64,000 nt of DNA, taken from Apostichopus japonicus. Lineage: Eukaryota > Echinodermata > Holothuroidea > Aspidochirotida > Stichopodidae. The stretch spans positions 23,173,917 to 23,237,916 of the forward strand of contig NC_092571.1 of the NCBI RefSeq assembly GCF_037975245.1, read 5' to 3'. Shown piece after piece: positions 13,671 through 24,680 of the stretch (its first letter is position 1; the number at the start of each line of letters is the position of its first letter). Both the position numbers and the translations under genes were made by a program. The notes beneath the pieces were generated by a model. That model was given only the letters and a program-made list of their open reading frames with translations, did not search any database and was not told where the DNA came from.

Positions 13671-13764
13671 ATGACAAGGATGTATCCCATCGACGTTGAT
13701 GAACAGAATTTCCGTAAAAGGCTGACTGGGAAGGTGCATCCAGATGCCATCGACATTTTCATTG
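13671..13764 (+). CDS. Candidate first coding exon of the uncharacterised gene
   Basis: An ATG at 13671 opens a 31-codon frame (MTRMYPIDVDEQNFRKR, then LTGKVHPDAIDIFI) that runs into a good donor, ATTG|GTAAAT, at 13764. The upstream 110 bases contain a reverse CCAAT word (ATTGGTT, near 13568) and CACGTG (near 13581), which would suit a promoter. It lies just inside the left end of the 9.9-kb TIR element. Assignment to the same gene as the downstream exons is inferred from strand and position. The connecting exons between 13764 and 18385 were not found. No domain is recognised. Confidence 0.4.
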
Positions 13765-13809
13765 GTAAATAATGATTCTTCCTTAACATTGGCATTAGAA
13801 ACAAATAAT

Positions 13810-16800
13810 TCGAAGCAATCTCGACTTCGGTCCGAAGATCACATATAGCCTAGGCTAACTGTATGTTACAACTTACAGTGTTGAGCTGTGCTAGGCCCAC
13901 GCACGAGTATAACGTGTTTCCTATGCACTATCACGTTAGGCTATCGCATTGGCTAGTGTCAGTGAACATCCTGACAATTCATCAAATTACTGGGCGAGTA
14001 TAAATGACAAATGTGCTAGGCCCCTTCCAAGCACATACTTGGTGTCTACTTGTAGACCTTCATCTAATGCCCATATAAGGGCACATTGGAGTATCATCAT
14101 GAACATGAACATATTTATTGTTAAGTTGAACTACAATTCAATCCCACATGCACAGATGCACAACTGAGACCTTTCTTTTAAAATGAACTGAAAACCTGAC
14201 ATTTTTCATGCACAGGCCAAATTTTCCATGCAAAGATCCAACATAACACCCTGTACATGTGCATCTGTGCACGTCAAACCCATCGATATCGAAGACATTA
14301 ATTTGATGTATTTGAATGGTTCATATACTGTAGGCAATCGAAAAGAATTCGCTGTCTGTCATTCTGTTCCAATTTCTTATACTGGCAATAACAGCAATTT
14401 TTGACATCTTTTTTCAATTCATAACATTTCCACAAAATTACTTTTGTTAATGTTACCTGAATTTTCACTTGGCGAATGCAAACATCATTCTCATTGATCA
14501 GTGATCACCTACAAAAAAGTGTTTTGATCCCATTTCTCCATTTCTATGCATTTTATGTGACAAGGTTGCCCAGTATACAACCCCCCAAACAAACAAATCC
14601 ATTTAAAAGATGATTCTCTACAGTTTGATGCCCATAGTTTCTGAATTGACAGAACAATATTGGGTATATACATCTTGAAGTGTTCCTTCCAGCTTAAAAC
14701 CCTTTACCTTTTTTGCATGCAAATTGGACATGATTTTTCTGACCATTTTCACAAATTGGTAACTCCCAGACCCACCCCCCCCCCAGCCTTGAAAGTGGTC
14801 TCATTTGAAAGAGGAAAGTATAAGCTTTCATTTGATACTAAATTTAGGGGGGGGGTACAGTAGGCTGTAGTGGATGAAATTTCTGAAAAGTGTCCCCTTT
14901 TCCCTTGTGACCTAAAAATTTGACCTTTTGACCTCCAATTTGACCCCGGCATTCCCAAAATTATAATAGAGCCCCAAAGAAAGGGAACAGGTCCCAATTT
15001 TCTCAGGAACTCCTCCTGTCCTGTTCTTGCCATTGGCAAAGTGTCAGGAGCATCCCCCCTCTCATTTGTGAGAAAAGGGGAAAATTTGGTGAAAATTAGG
15101 TCAATTTCAAGTCAAATGAGGTAAAACAAGGGCGATCGGAAACGTCTCGGTAGCTGCAGGCAGATTCAGTGATTTGACCTTCAATGACCTCTGATGACCA
15201 TGGAATGACCGTCAGCATTTTTGCCACGTTATGTTTAGTACATGTACAAAGTTTCATTTAGATACAACATTGCTGAGTTATTTGACCATGGAACTACTAC
15301 TAATTTTGGTAATTCTAGGGTCTTTTGCCTAAAACTAGTTAAATTTACCAAAAATAGACCATTTTCCAGATATTTTAGACCATATCCTTACTTGGAGACC
15401 CATCCAAATTTATTTTGAGTATTTTTGATAAATCTTCGGAATTTCCTACCGAAAATTTCCATATTTCTTCAAATTTTCGGGGTCAGACTATAACTCAAAT
15501 CAACTATTAAAAATCTATTTTGTGATCGGTGACCATTCATCCTATGAATCTGTGCTAAATTGACTCGAAACAACACGAAAGTTGGGGAAGCTACCATTTA
15601 GCGTTTTCTGGGGTTTTATTTTTGCAAATCTAGCGTTTTTTCTTCAACTGTCGCTGGTAACGCTGGTCAATGGTATTTCCGGTCGCCGTCAACATTTGTA
15701 AACAAACAAATACAAACATCAACAGCAAGAGAAATTGCCGATTTTTTCAGGTAATTTCTTCATTCCAGTAAGTAACACCCTCCCTGAAGGTATTCTAGCA
15801 CTGTTTCGAGCTCTAAATATCAAAATGCCTAGCCAAATCGGAGCCATAATCGAGGTGGGTCGAATCTTGTTTTTTGTCCTTCCAGCCTAACTCTAGCATG
15901 TACAAAGTCTATAGAGGGGTCGAAGCCTAAGCTACATATAAGCCTAGCCGTAGTTCCATACGATCAAAGACTCATTTTGATTGGGAAAATTAGGGATTTT
16001 GGTGGTATAAAATGGGATAAACTGTATGCATGTGGTGAGGTTGGCTTCTTAGGACCCTCTACTATCACCAACTTGGGTGTCAAGTGCAATAATTAGAATA
16101 GATTCTATATGACATTACAACTTACGAGTGTGTTCAGTGTAAGTTGGTTATGCGGTAATGTCAGAATAAGCCAGTGACAGACAGAAACAAAATGATTTGT
16201 AGAAAAGATTACTGTAGCTTTATTGAGAAAATTAAACACACAAGAAACAGATGAAAAACGGGAAATTACGTTCATATTTTTCTCAAGTTGAATTTGGGGA
16301 TCCGCGTACTGATTTCGGAACCGGGTACTGTCATCGTCGGGCAGGTAACCGTTGCAAACACTGCCTAGGTCACAATTTAGAAAAATTGTCACAATATCAG
16401 GTGCAATTGCAGAAAACTCTGCCCCTCCACTGCAACTCTTCACGTCTATACACGCCTATAGGCAGAGTAGCAGTCACCACCCCACCTCCACTAGAAAAGT
16501 GTAGGCGGAGACTTCGCCGCCACGCCTCCATCAAGAGAGACGAATCCCAGTCCGTAACTGCAACTCCATCTCTGCCCTTCTACCACAGAATGACAAACTC
16601 CATGTTAAATAATCGGGTAGTTAATACGGAACACGTGTGTATTGTTATTTTTCAAAACAGTGAAAAGTGAATATTTATCTCCTACCAACCTGCCTTCGCC
16701 TCCATCAGGTTTACAGGGGGTCACTCGGTGATCAAGCAGGGTATTCTGCAATTACTACCAAAATCGAATGCAATGCTTAGTAGTAGTAAGTTGAGTCTTT

Positions 16801-18380
16801 GGGGGGTATATAATTTTATCGTTTTTGACTGAATATCATATACTGTACGTACTGTACGTCATATATTAAAATGATGAAACACAATTTTTCTCAACGAGTA
16901 GGGGTGCACCGTACAGGAAGTTTGATTCGGGCCAGAACTGGACTTTATATGCAATACATCAGTGTACTGTACCATTAAGCTAGATGTGAATGCAATAGAG
17001 TGATAGGCAATGACCCAGGAGCTACAGTATGATAATGAACTGAAGCAGTAGCAGAGTGGAATCAAGGAAGCTGAATGAAGAATTTTTGTTTGAGTGGTGG
17101 ACAAATCATCAGTCGACTAATAATATGATTGACTGCCGTGTACTCAGTAAATGCATCCTGGGTCAATATGGACCCAAATAATCATTGAATATAAAAAACA
17201 ATAGTACTCAGCCATCTTACATGCTACAACATTCATTTAGGTATTGAAATTAAATTAGCTAAGACCATGCGTTTGTGTAGAAAACAAATATAAAGGGGGG
17301 TTACTGTGATTTTTATTTAGTGGGTGGGGCTCAAATGTCAAAGGTCAATCTGAAAATGACGTAATTTGGCTAAAAATTGCTGCTTGCATCAAAAAAATCG
17401 TGACAGAAAATAAAAGTTGAACAGACCCCCCCCCCCCCCCATTATATTTGGATAAAATGCTAACATGTTTTGAACATATTCTGAGCATTTCAGCAATATA
17501 TCTATAGAGGGTTCTGAGAAAAATGCAAATGTCCTCAAAATTGCACAGGGCACATTTTCTGTGACGTTGTGGTCCGATCACACTGATGTCACACGGTATG
17601 CTTCGAAAACAGCTTCACGTAAACAATGCATCGGTTGAAGAACTTCCAGCATTTGGAAGTAGTGGTACATCTTGTACCGTTTCAGCTAGAGCCTTTAATT
17701 CCGGTATATTCATGGAAAGATATCGTTAAGTAGATTTTATCGACGCATCGCTACTCGGTATCCCCTCCGAAGCCACGTGGTGAGCGGACAGTAGAACCGT
17801 TCAGACTTCAGTTGCAGGCTATAAATACAGGGCTGGCATTATTGCGTAATGAGGATCGCATTTTACTGCGACTCACAACTTCAGAAGTCGGGATTGTGAG
17901 TAGGGCTGTTGAATAATGAATGACTCTGATGGAATAATTTTACATATTTTGGAGATCGGGTATCATGAAATTATGGAAATTGAAGCGTGATGTGAATCTC
18001 CCACTCAGTTTTTCTGTATTTTGAAAAGTTCAAGGTGAAGTTATGAACAATAATTTAACGCTTCCACTGGATGGTCAATTCTCAAACTGGGCGGCCAACT
18101 TTGAAACTGGGCAGGGAATGTGAAAATGAAATTCAAACCGGGCGCCAGGGCCAGAATACTGCCAAGTTAGTGAGCCTCATGAAATTTTTGAGGAGCGCAG
18201 TTCAGTTTGCTCTCCTGCAGAAATTAGGGAGTGTTGTTGAGGAGCACAATGAACTGCTCTCCCAGAGCCGTTTTAAGGAGCGCGTAGGAGCGTGATTGCA
18301 CTGGTATTGAACATCATGGCAGGATGGAAGAAATGTTAATGTGATAATTATTGTGTTTTTGTCCAAAGGGAGCCAAGATG
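13810..18380. other. Intron-like stretch inside the TIR element, mostly unassigned
   Basis: No certain exon was found. 14880-15250 contains scattered TGACCT/GGTCA words like those at 61000-62700. A short candidate exon (ATGCCTAGCC..., nine more codons to a GTGGGT donor) lies near 15823. A 139-codon + frame at 16251-16670 lacks recognisable similarity. Poly-C and poly-G runs occur at about 14777, 14846 and 17427. Confidence 0.35.
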
Positions 18381-18384
18381 ACAG

Positions 18385-18546
18385 TCTCGCAGAGATGAAG
18401 CAGAATTTGGTGGAGGAGATGGGGAAGAGAACCCGGAAAAGGCAAGACTGGCGTACCTGCAAAGGAAAACTTTTGACCTGGGAAGAAGGGAAGAGAATGG
18501 GGCACTGGCCTTTGAGACCTACCCCTTTCTGCTGGAAGAGTACTTT
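18385..18546 (+). CDS. Internal exon, uncharacterised protein family
   Basis: One frame is open from 18382 to a strong donor (TACTTT|GTAAGT at 18546). It encodes a charged linker followed by EENPEKARLAYLQRKTFDLG and then LAFETYPFLLEEYF. The acceptor is probably GACAG at 18384, because an in-frame TGA lies just before it (18379-18381). The pattern of a short basic helix, RKTF, then a hydrophobic YPFLxEEYF matches my general recollection of a large uncharacterised family in fish and marine invertebrates, some members annotated as SAMD3-like. That resemblance is from memory and not verified. Codon phase at the donor is 0. Confidence 0.6.
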
Positions 18547-18784
18547 GTAAGTCACAAAGTTAATTCTGTAACAGTACACACGATCGCAGAAAAACAATCG
18601 GAACTATTTTGTTTTGAAGATGTTCATGAAATCATCAGTCCCAGTTGTTCATTATTTAATGTCATCCAAACTTTTGTGGTAAACTTTCTTTAATGAGAAA
18701 ACTGGCTAGGTGGAAATCAGCCTCATTCATACTCTACTAGAGACATTGGCTCATCACTTGCAGTCGTGTTGAAATTGTTAAGTG

Positions 18785-18875
18785 AAGCAACAAGATCATC
18801 CGCAACTGGAAAAAAAGGCCGCTGATGGCGCTAATTATCCCGAAATTGGTTACAAAATGAGCCGTAAACCCCTGA
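18785..18875 (+). mobile_element. Fragment of the SINE family seen at 19769
   Basis: ATCATCCGCAACTGG, GGCCGCTGATGGCGCTAATTA and AAAATGAGCC match, in order, the body of the SINE at 19769-19980. The tRNA-like head is missing. Confidence 0.6.
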
Positions 18876-19439
18876 CTATCCACCTACCTACCCAACTCAA
18901 TGCCACATCAACACCCAGGTATACAAATAATTCTCTGTTGATTGATCCTCTCTCCATTCCAAAATCTGTATAAATTAGTGAAAAGTTCATGTCACCATTG
19001 TTAAAGGTGGTAATTTAGGTTTATAACTTTATACTGTGGCATACTGTACACACCAAGCCATGCAACAAATGACTGAAGTATGACTTCTTTCAACAATTAC
19101 ATTTTATGCATGAGGGACTGTGGTCCAGAATAGGAAAAAATCATGATCGTAGAAGGAAGCAATAATCCCGGACTAATATCATGAACGGGAAAGGCTTATC
19201 TCACATGTGCTCATTGGTGGAGATGAATAACAAATCGCTGGAGAATTTGCCCAATTTATTTTCTGTTTGTCTCATTCATACATGATCAGTGTTGTGCATG
19301 ATATTCAGCAAAGTCAACAAAAGTGCCCTGCCAATCCATTTGTTGAGTTTATGAAGAATGACCCAGTGATGGTGTGACAGACCTGGGCCAAGACATAATG
19401 CATTGCAATTGTGAAATTTGTTTCTTCCCAAATTCAGGA

Positions 19440-19515
19440 AAGATGAGTTTGTCAATGTACTTCAACAGAAGCATCGATCCCGAATACCAGGATTAGCATC
19501 TCTGGCACAGTTATG
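19440..19515 (+). other. Ambiguous exon-like stretch
   Basis: A good acceptor (TTTGTTTCTTCCCAAATTCAG) ends at about 19438. One downstream frame reads KDEFVNVLQQKHRSRIPG and then stops. No donor follows and the frame does not match the phase left by the exon ending at 18546. It could be a decayed exon or chance. Confidence 0.2.
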
Positions 19516-19554
19516 ATCGTTCAAATTATGTTGTTTCCACAGATCATTTAAGAG

Positions 19555-19656
19555 TTCAACCTCCAAAGACCAGATATGGACCTGGGGCAGTACGAACAGA
19601 ACTGGAACTCTTTGAAAGAAGGGCTCATGAGATGTGCTGAACAGGACGAACATGTT
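19555..19656 (+). CDS. Internal exon, uncharacterised protein family
   Basis: Thirty-four codons in phase 0 at both ends read FNLQRPDMDLGQYEQNWNSL and then KEGLMRCAEQDEHV, ending at the donor GTT|GTACGT. The better-looking acceptor TTTCCACAG at 19542 would put a TAA in frame, so the start is placed at the weaker AAGAG at 19554. Alternatively a small indel has damaged the exon start. It joins in phase with the exons before and after it. Confidence 0.5.
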
Positions 19657-19768
19657 GTACGTATCTTTTTTTCAGTAGCGTGTTTAGAAAAGTGGGTAAA
19701 GGCTTAGAATGTCACTCACAACTGTTGAGTGAGTGAGTTGTGAGAATGTCACTCATAACTGTTTAGAC

Positions 19769-19980
19769 TGAGTGGTTAGCTCAATCAGTAGAGCGTCCGC
19801 TTTCCACCCGAAAGGTCTGGGTTCAATTCCTGGCTGGGTCATACCAAAGACTTGAAAAATGGAACCTACTGCCTTGTGCTTGGTGCTCAGCATATAAATT
19901 AGGTCAAACAAGCCAGTGATCCGCAACTGGGAAACAGGCTGCGGACGTCGCTAATTAAAATGAGCCATGAAACTAACTAA
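19769..19980 (+). mobile_element. tRNA-derived SINE, second family
   Basis: The head contains TGGTTAGCTCAATCAGTAGAGC (A-box region) and GGTTCAATTCC (B-box). The acceptor-stem partners GACTGAG and CTGGGTC pair only partly and the anticodon arm is distorted. A body with CCGCAACTGGGAAACAGGC and AAAATGAGCC follows. The tRNA folds too poorly to be a functional gene. It lies in an intron of the uncharacterised gene. Confidence 0.75.
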
Positions 19981-20350
19981 CTCACAACTGTTGAATTGAC
20001 AATCCAGAGAACAAAATGGGATTGTAGAAACTAGAAAAATGCATTCCTGTGTCGTTATACTCGGAACGCTGTGCGGAGAAGAGAAAGTGAGCAATTTCCA
20101 GTGTGTGCATCCAGGATAACACTAAGCTTCCGCATCCTACAACGGTTTTACATGGCTGCCTGAAACCGCTGATAACTTTGAACAATGTTAGTTAGAAAGT
20201 TCTTGATTGTGGAGGCTAGTTGTTACCACCAATTTGACCCCTTCATCTGCAAAGCTCAGGAATGCTCCTGTGACATTTTGAGGTTTACAGTGAGCTATGT
20301 TTGATTGTTGTCACTGCGTATACCTCAAAATTATATTCTCCTTTCCACAG

Positions 20351-20446
20351 ATCACTGATGATACGGACCTCCTGATCTATCTGGCTGCCAAGGTTGCTGT
20401 CGGCAAGGGGATCAAGAAACTGCATGCTGCAATCTCTGTGGCTGAT
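20351..20446 (+). CDS. Internal exon, uncharacterised protein family
   Basis: Thirty-two codons between TTTCCACAG and GAT|GTGAGT, phase 0 at both ends. They encode ITDDTDLLIYLAAKVAVGKG and then IKKLHAAISVAD. It runs directly in phase into the last exon at 21764. The leucine-rich first half followed by a more polar strand is what is seen at the start of the C-terminal region of the fish and invertebrate family mentioned for the exon at 18385. This is one of the cleanest exons of the gene. Confidence 0.7.
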
Positions 20447-20625
20447 GTGAGTAAATTCGATACTTGGGGGCCTATAATTATTGGGGTCCTACTTTATGAG
20501 GAAAGGGACAAAATTATCATTGAACTCTCAACGTAGAGTATAGTCATTTTACTACACTGTATAATACCACAACACATAAATAACTGTGTGTTAGTGCCTA
20601 CACACCGTGTGGTGCACAATCTTCT

Positions 20626-21085
20626 TGTGATGAAAACTTGTGGTTATTGGTTTGCTGTTTCCGCGAGCGAACGGTGAGCTGGTGACAACTCGTCATTCGG
20701 TGCTGTTGTCATGTGGTGTTGTCGTCATGTGGTGATGTGTCATGCAGTGCTGTTGTCATAATAAAATAACAGGGGGTTAGGGGGTACGCCATCTAACGTA
20801 CCGTACCGATTGGACCGGCGAGCGTGTTTATATTTTATAAGGGATTACCCATGATCTTTTTGGATCGTTAGGAAAATCCGAGCATTTTATAGTTTGTGGG
20901 TAATGGCTTTACTGCCGTTTAAACAATACAACACCACATGACAACAGCACCGCATGACGAGTTGTACCAGCTCACCGTTCACTCGCGGAAACGGCAAACC
21001 AATAACCAATAACCACAAGTTTTCATGACATAACGTCGCGGAAACGGCAAACCAATAACCACAAGTTTTCATGACATAACGTTGC
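20626..21085. repeat. Inverted repeat, ~95-bp arms, with a tandem echo in the right arm
   Basis: The left arm (about 20627-20722) contains AAAACTTGTGGTTATTGGTT, CGGTGAGCTGGTGACAACTC and CTGTTGTCATGTGGTGTTG. The right arm (about 20928-21030) is its reverse complement with a few changes. A further tandem copy of the outer 45 bases follows (about 21035-21080). The spacer is about 200 bp. It resembles a small foldback element in the intron between the exons at 20351 and 21764. Confidence 0.75.
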
Positions 21086-21339
21086 CGTTTTCGCGTTCCA
21101 TACATATGATGTTTGTGACCCTTGAGATATACATAGCTGGTAGCTACAATGTTATTGTACATGGCGATGCAACTGTTACGACATCGCTATGACTCACTAT
21201 GAGTTTCCTGCCCACTGCTTGAACCTATTGCTTTCCGTTGCAGAGAGCACTAAATGGAAGGACTCTACTGAGGCCCGGAGGAGGGTGCGATAATTATCAC
21301 TAGCGTATCCCTCCAAGTCACTGATGTTTTCTGCATATA

Positions 21340-21406
21340 TTTTTATTGGGCACTTGGGCCATGGGGGTGTTTGAACACCCAAAACGCCCCCTTTGGCTAC
21401 GCGCCT

Positions 21407-21440
<34 letters not shown>

Positions 21441-21475
21441 TATATATATATATATAGATATAGATATAGGTAAAA
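21340..21475. mobile_element. hAT-type MITE right end plus TA/TAGA microsatellite
   Basis: TTTGGCTACGCGCCTG at about 21393-21408 is the terminus of the MITE family at 24681. It is followed immediately by a (TA)n tract with TAGATA interruptions to 21470. Confidence 0.55.
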
Positions 21476-21763
21476 TGGCGGTCCGGGAGCAGGAGGGGAT
21501 TGGTCACGCCCCTGCCCTGATTATATGAGCACTAGTCTTAGAAGAGCAGGCGAGTTGTCGCCGGTGTTCATCCAAGACCAACGCGGTCAGGGATCCTCGT
21601 ATGAGTCCAAGTGGTTTCCTGAACCTCAGTCACTAAACTAAAACTAAAATAATATAGATTTCTAGGTTACTGGCCAGCATTCGCCACTATATTCACCACT
21701 GTTCCCAGTAAAAATTCCACCCCTTCACAAGATCTTGATCATTTTTCATATTTTTGTCTCCAG

Positions 21764-22057
21764 GTGACATTTATCCAGAAGAGCTCCGCCAAAGAGGCTC
21801 CACGTTTGGTGCTCATCCGTCATGAGTCATCAGAATACAGGAATGGCTTCCTACTCTTCAACAGCCTTACTATTGAACTGCATAAAGACAATCTAATGGA
21901 GCTTGTGTTGCTCCTTATTCAGTGCTACTACGCGTGGGACCTGACGTGTCCCATTCAATACCAAATACTGGGGTTCCTTCAGTTATATCTATTGAAGGAC
22001 AGTGATTCAGATTTCAAGAAGTCTGCAAACTTTCTGAGATTTCATAAAAAAATATGA
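21764..22057 (+). CDS. Last exon, uncharacterised protein family (C-terminus)
   Basis: It follows a clean acceptor (TTTTTGTCTCCAG) and ends at TGA, giving 97 codons. The sequence begins VTFIQKSSAKEAPRLVLIRH, then a strand-rich stretch (NGFLLFNSLTIEL), then a hydrophobic segment (LMELVLLLIQCYYAWDLTCP) and IQYQILGFLQLYLL. The order of strands, hydrophobic helix, YP/CP turn and final LxFLQ helix is typical of the C-terminal domain of an uncharacterised protein family with many copies in fish and marine invertebrates. I cannot name a biochemical role. It lies 1.2 kb inside the right end of the TIR element. Confidence 0.7.
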   Translation: MTFIQKSSAKEAPRLVLIRHESSEYRNGFLLFNSLTIELHKDNLMELVLLLIQCYYAWDLTCPIQYQILGFLQLYLLKDSDSDFKKSANFLRFHKKI

Positions 22058-23104
22058 TGACATAACTAATTAGGATTTGTACCATTACCATACCCCCTTG
22101 TGTTTACTTGCTTACTACCCCATGCCCAAAAAGAGGGTTTGCTAAGTTTGGCAGATGAACAACGACCTAATGGTGGTGCTCTACCACAAGAATTTTCCTC
22201 CATTGCTACTGGCTGCTACTTTCCTCGGATACTGCTAGAGACAAACAGTTGTTACCTGTCATCTTTGTCTCTCTGTCTCTCTCTCATTGGCTGTTAAACA
22301 GGGGCATACCCATAGGTTGATTTTGGGGGGTTGCACCCCCCCCATGACTTAGGGTTGAATTCTAAAAAACGCATTGAGAGGCCTTCAAAATACATTTTTT
22401 TTTCTGCCATGGGGGATGCCAGTGCTGTGAACCATCTCGGCTTTGGAAGTCGGAACCCCTAGTCTATTTTTGTATGCGCTCCCCCTTCCTTTTGATAAGA
22501 GGGGGGGTGAACAGTCGAAGAAACAAAACCACCATTATGACGATTTGTTACTGGAGCATGAGCACTTCAACAAGAATATACTAGTGCTTTGGGAGGGGAG
22601 GTCTGAGAGGATGGGGGTATGTTGTGCCCATCCATGCTTTACATTTTTATTGGGGGGGGGGTATACATATGTATAACACACATCTTCATGTTTCCTGACT
22701 AACATGTTTGAGCGCCCTCTCCAAGTGTTGAGAGGAACCCAAATAGATGTAAAGTGGAAAAATATTGAGAGCATTCTTTTGTGTACTTTATTCAAATCAA
22801 TTGGCTGCTTATTGTCAATATGCAGTATTGTCACCTGTTGGGCACAGTAGGAGCTGTAGTCAACGGCGTCTGGAAATGTCTCTGGCATTCCAAAAGAAAC
22901 AAATGCAGTGGAGGAGCAGTGGCTATAGTTGTGAATGAGGAAGTGGGTTATTTTCGGAGGAACATGGTAGCCTGGCGAGGAGGCTGTACTGCTTCTGATG
23001 ACAGGTGAAGTCATGTGAAGCTTGCAGACATTACTGTCGTCTGCACTGCAATCAGGAGTGCGTTTCAGTGAACTGAGCTTCATGCAGAAAGGCACGGTGA
23101 ATTG
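22058..23104. other. 3' flank inside the TIR element
   Basis: No further exon was recognised. A partial hAT-type terminus (CAGGGGCATACCCATAGG, near 22300) and several poly-G runs are present. A 186-codon - strand frame at 22535-23095 has no recognisable similarity. Confidence 0.4.
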
Positions 23105-23291
23105 AGGTGTTTAATATCTAAACACTATTCCTCAATCTAAACATTTACAGATCTAAACATGTTTAGTCTATAAACAGAAAAATGTCTTATGTCTAAACAT
23201 TTGAAGTGTTTAGGAATTAAATGCGTTTATAAAGTGGGGTCAGAAAAGTGTTTAGAAAAGTGTTTAGAACCTAAACACGTTTTTTAGAGTG
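23105..23291. repeat. Right subterminal and terminal repeats of the 9.9-kb element
   Basis: About ten TAAACA/TGTTTA words occur here (for example CTAAACATGTTTAG near 23152 and AAAAGTGTTTAGAA twice near 23245-23268). They end in the perfect 22-bp inverted repeat at 23270-23291. Confidence 0.75.
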
Positions 23292-23828
23292 TGACAAAGG
23301 TTATACAAATCTGTCAACTCACAGATCTGAAAAAAAAACTTAAGTAAATAATAAAGGTATAACCAGCAGAAATTATCAACAAGAAGATATCACAAATATG
23401 TATGTTTTTATGTGTGTTTGTTTCTATGTAAATGAAAAATGGTGCCACCCTAATAACGCGATGATCATCAAACGCCACTCTCGTTCAACCAACATTGACA
23501 TTTTATATGTCAGTTTACGACCCTATCATCTGCCACGGGAGTTTCACATGTTATTGTTCACACCATATATGTGCCCAATCGCAACGTATAAAAACCGGCT
23601 GCATTGGAACTTTCTGATATCATTCATGAATATGAGGCCTCTGCCCCGGATGCTCTGACAATCATCAATGGAGACTTTAATTATCGTATAGCTTCAAGAA
23701 GAGCAGTGTGTATTACTACCAACATGTGAAGTGTGCAACCAGGAATACTGCAACCCTTGACTCACTTTACTCCAATGTTAAGGACGCATACCTCTCTATT
23801 CAGCTACCCAAACTTGGAAAAGCCGATC

Positions 23829-24021
23829 CTTTTTAACAAAAAGTCGCCCAGGAAAGAACCTGGGCACGAAAACCAAACTACCGAACGACAGATCCGCTCT
23901 AAACCCCAGTCCCTTTGCGTCGGGACTGTGACTGTGTGATCATTGTCGGGTGTGCATCACCATTCCCCTCGAAAGGGAACAGATACTACACATGATCTTA
24001 GCCAAAAGGCCGAGAAGCGAT
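23829..24021 (-). mobile_element. U2 snRNA-headed insertion (SINE-like)
   Basis: Read on the - strand from 24021, the first 45 nt match the 5' end of U2 snRNA almost perfectly, starting ATCGCTTCTCGGCC and including the branch-point recognition GTGTAGTATCTG, with one difference from the human sequence as I know it. After position 45 (23977) the U2 similarity stops. About 148 nt of other sequence follow, containing three predicted hairpins: TTCCCTTT-GAGGGGAA, AGTCCC-GGGACT and CCCAGG-CCTGGG. The - strand 3' end is a CTTTTTGTTAAAAAG hairpin. It interrupts the LINE frame between AAAGCCGAT and CATAACTTA. GATC occurs at both junctions but overlaps the U2 start, so a target duplication is uncertain. 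Confidence 0.75.
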
Positions 24022-24680
24022 CATAACTTAGTTAACCTGGTGCCAAAGTATTGACCTATTGTACAAAGTCAAAAGCCCTCTATTATTGCAGTTCAGCAAT
24101 GGAATGCTAATTCATTAGACCATCTACGAGCGGAAGTCGATAGTACGGATTGGGAAATGTTTGCTGAAGCTTGCAGTCGGTGACCAGTGGATGAACTAAC
24201 AGAAACTGTTAGCCATTATATCAACTCTTCGGTCGAGTCAACCATCCCTACACAGCAGATTAAAATATACCCCAACAATAAACCCTGGATCTTAAAAAGG
24301 TTCAAAGATATTATCAACAAGAACAAAGGAACTTTTGGAGAAAAGAGATCGGGAGGGACTAAAACAAGTGCAGTTTGAACTTAAACGTGTGATCAAGGGA
24401 GAAGGCCGCTTATCGGGGGGAAAAAATGAAGGGCATTTTACGAACAATAATATGAAGCGTGTTTGGGAGGGTTTGCGTTTGACGAGTGGGTATACACTAA
24501 TAAATCTAACTCTTGCCAATTACCTGCATGCCGCTACTGTTGATTATGCAAATGAATTGAATTATTTTTATAACCGTTTTGACAATAATGATTCTTCAAC
24601 AGATCTTGACAACTTAGGTGTATTGCTTGCCGATTCTGATTGCGATTTAGTGGTAACGGAGGATGAGGTACGTCGTCAAT

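Larger units (their letters stand above)
13386..23291 (+). mobile_element. 9.9-kb TIR-bounded element enclosing a multi-exon gene
   Basis: Both ends carry the same 22-bp sequence in inverted orientation, starting CACTCTAAAAAACGTGTT (13386-13407 and 23270-23291). The dinucleotide TG directly flanks both ends and could be a 2-bp target duplication. The first 130 bases on the left and the last 190 on the right are filled with repeated GTGTTTAG/CTAAACAC words, the kind of subterminal repeats known from CACTA-type (CMC) DNA transposons. Between the ends lies the uncharacterised gene with exons from 13671 to 22057, on the + strand. No DDE transposase was recognised, so the gene is either a passenger or an unfamiliar transposition protein. 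Superfamily assignment is tentative. That the two ends belong together is inferred from their perfect identity and shared subterminal words. Confidence 0.6.

Noticed and set aside
16251-16670. 139-codon + strand open frame as an exon of the TIR-element gene
   Set aside because: No family resemblance and no matching acceptor or donor in phase. An opposite-strand frame of similar length covers the same bases.
19769-19846. Functional tRNA gene
   Set aside because: A and B boxes are present but the acceptor and anticodon stems pair poorly, and a SINE body follows. A partial copy of that body lies at 18785.
22535-23095. 186-codon - strand open frame as a gene
   Set aside because: No recognisable similarity or splice context, and it runs through poly-G tracts near the TIR element end.
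23977-24021. Functional U2 snRNA gene
   Set aside because: Only the first 45 nt match U2. The Sm site and 3' stems are absent and the insertion sits in a dead LINE.
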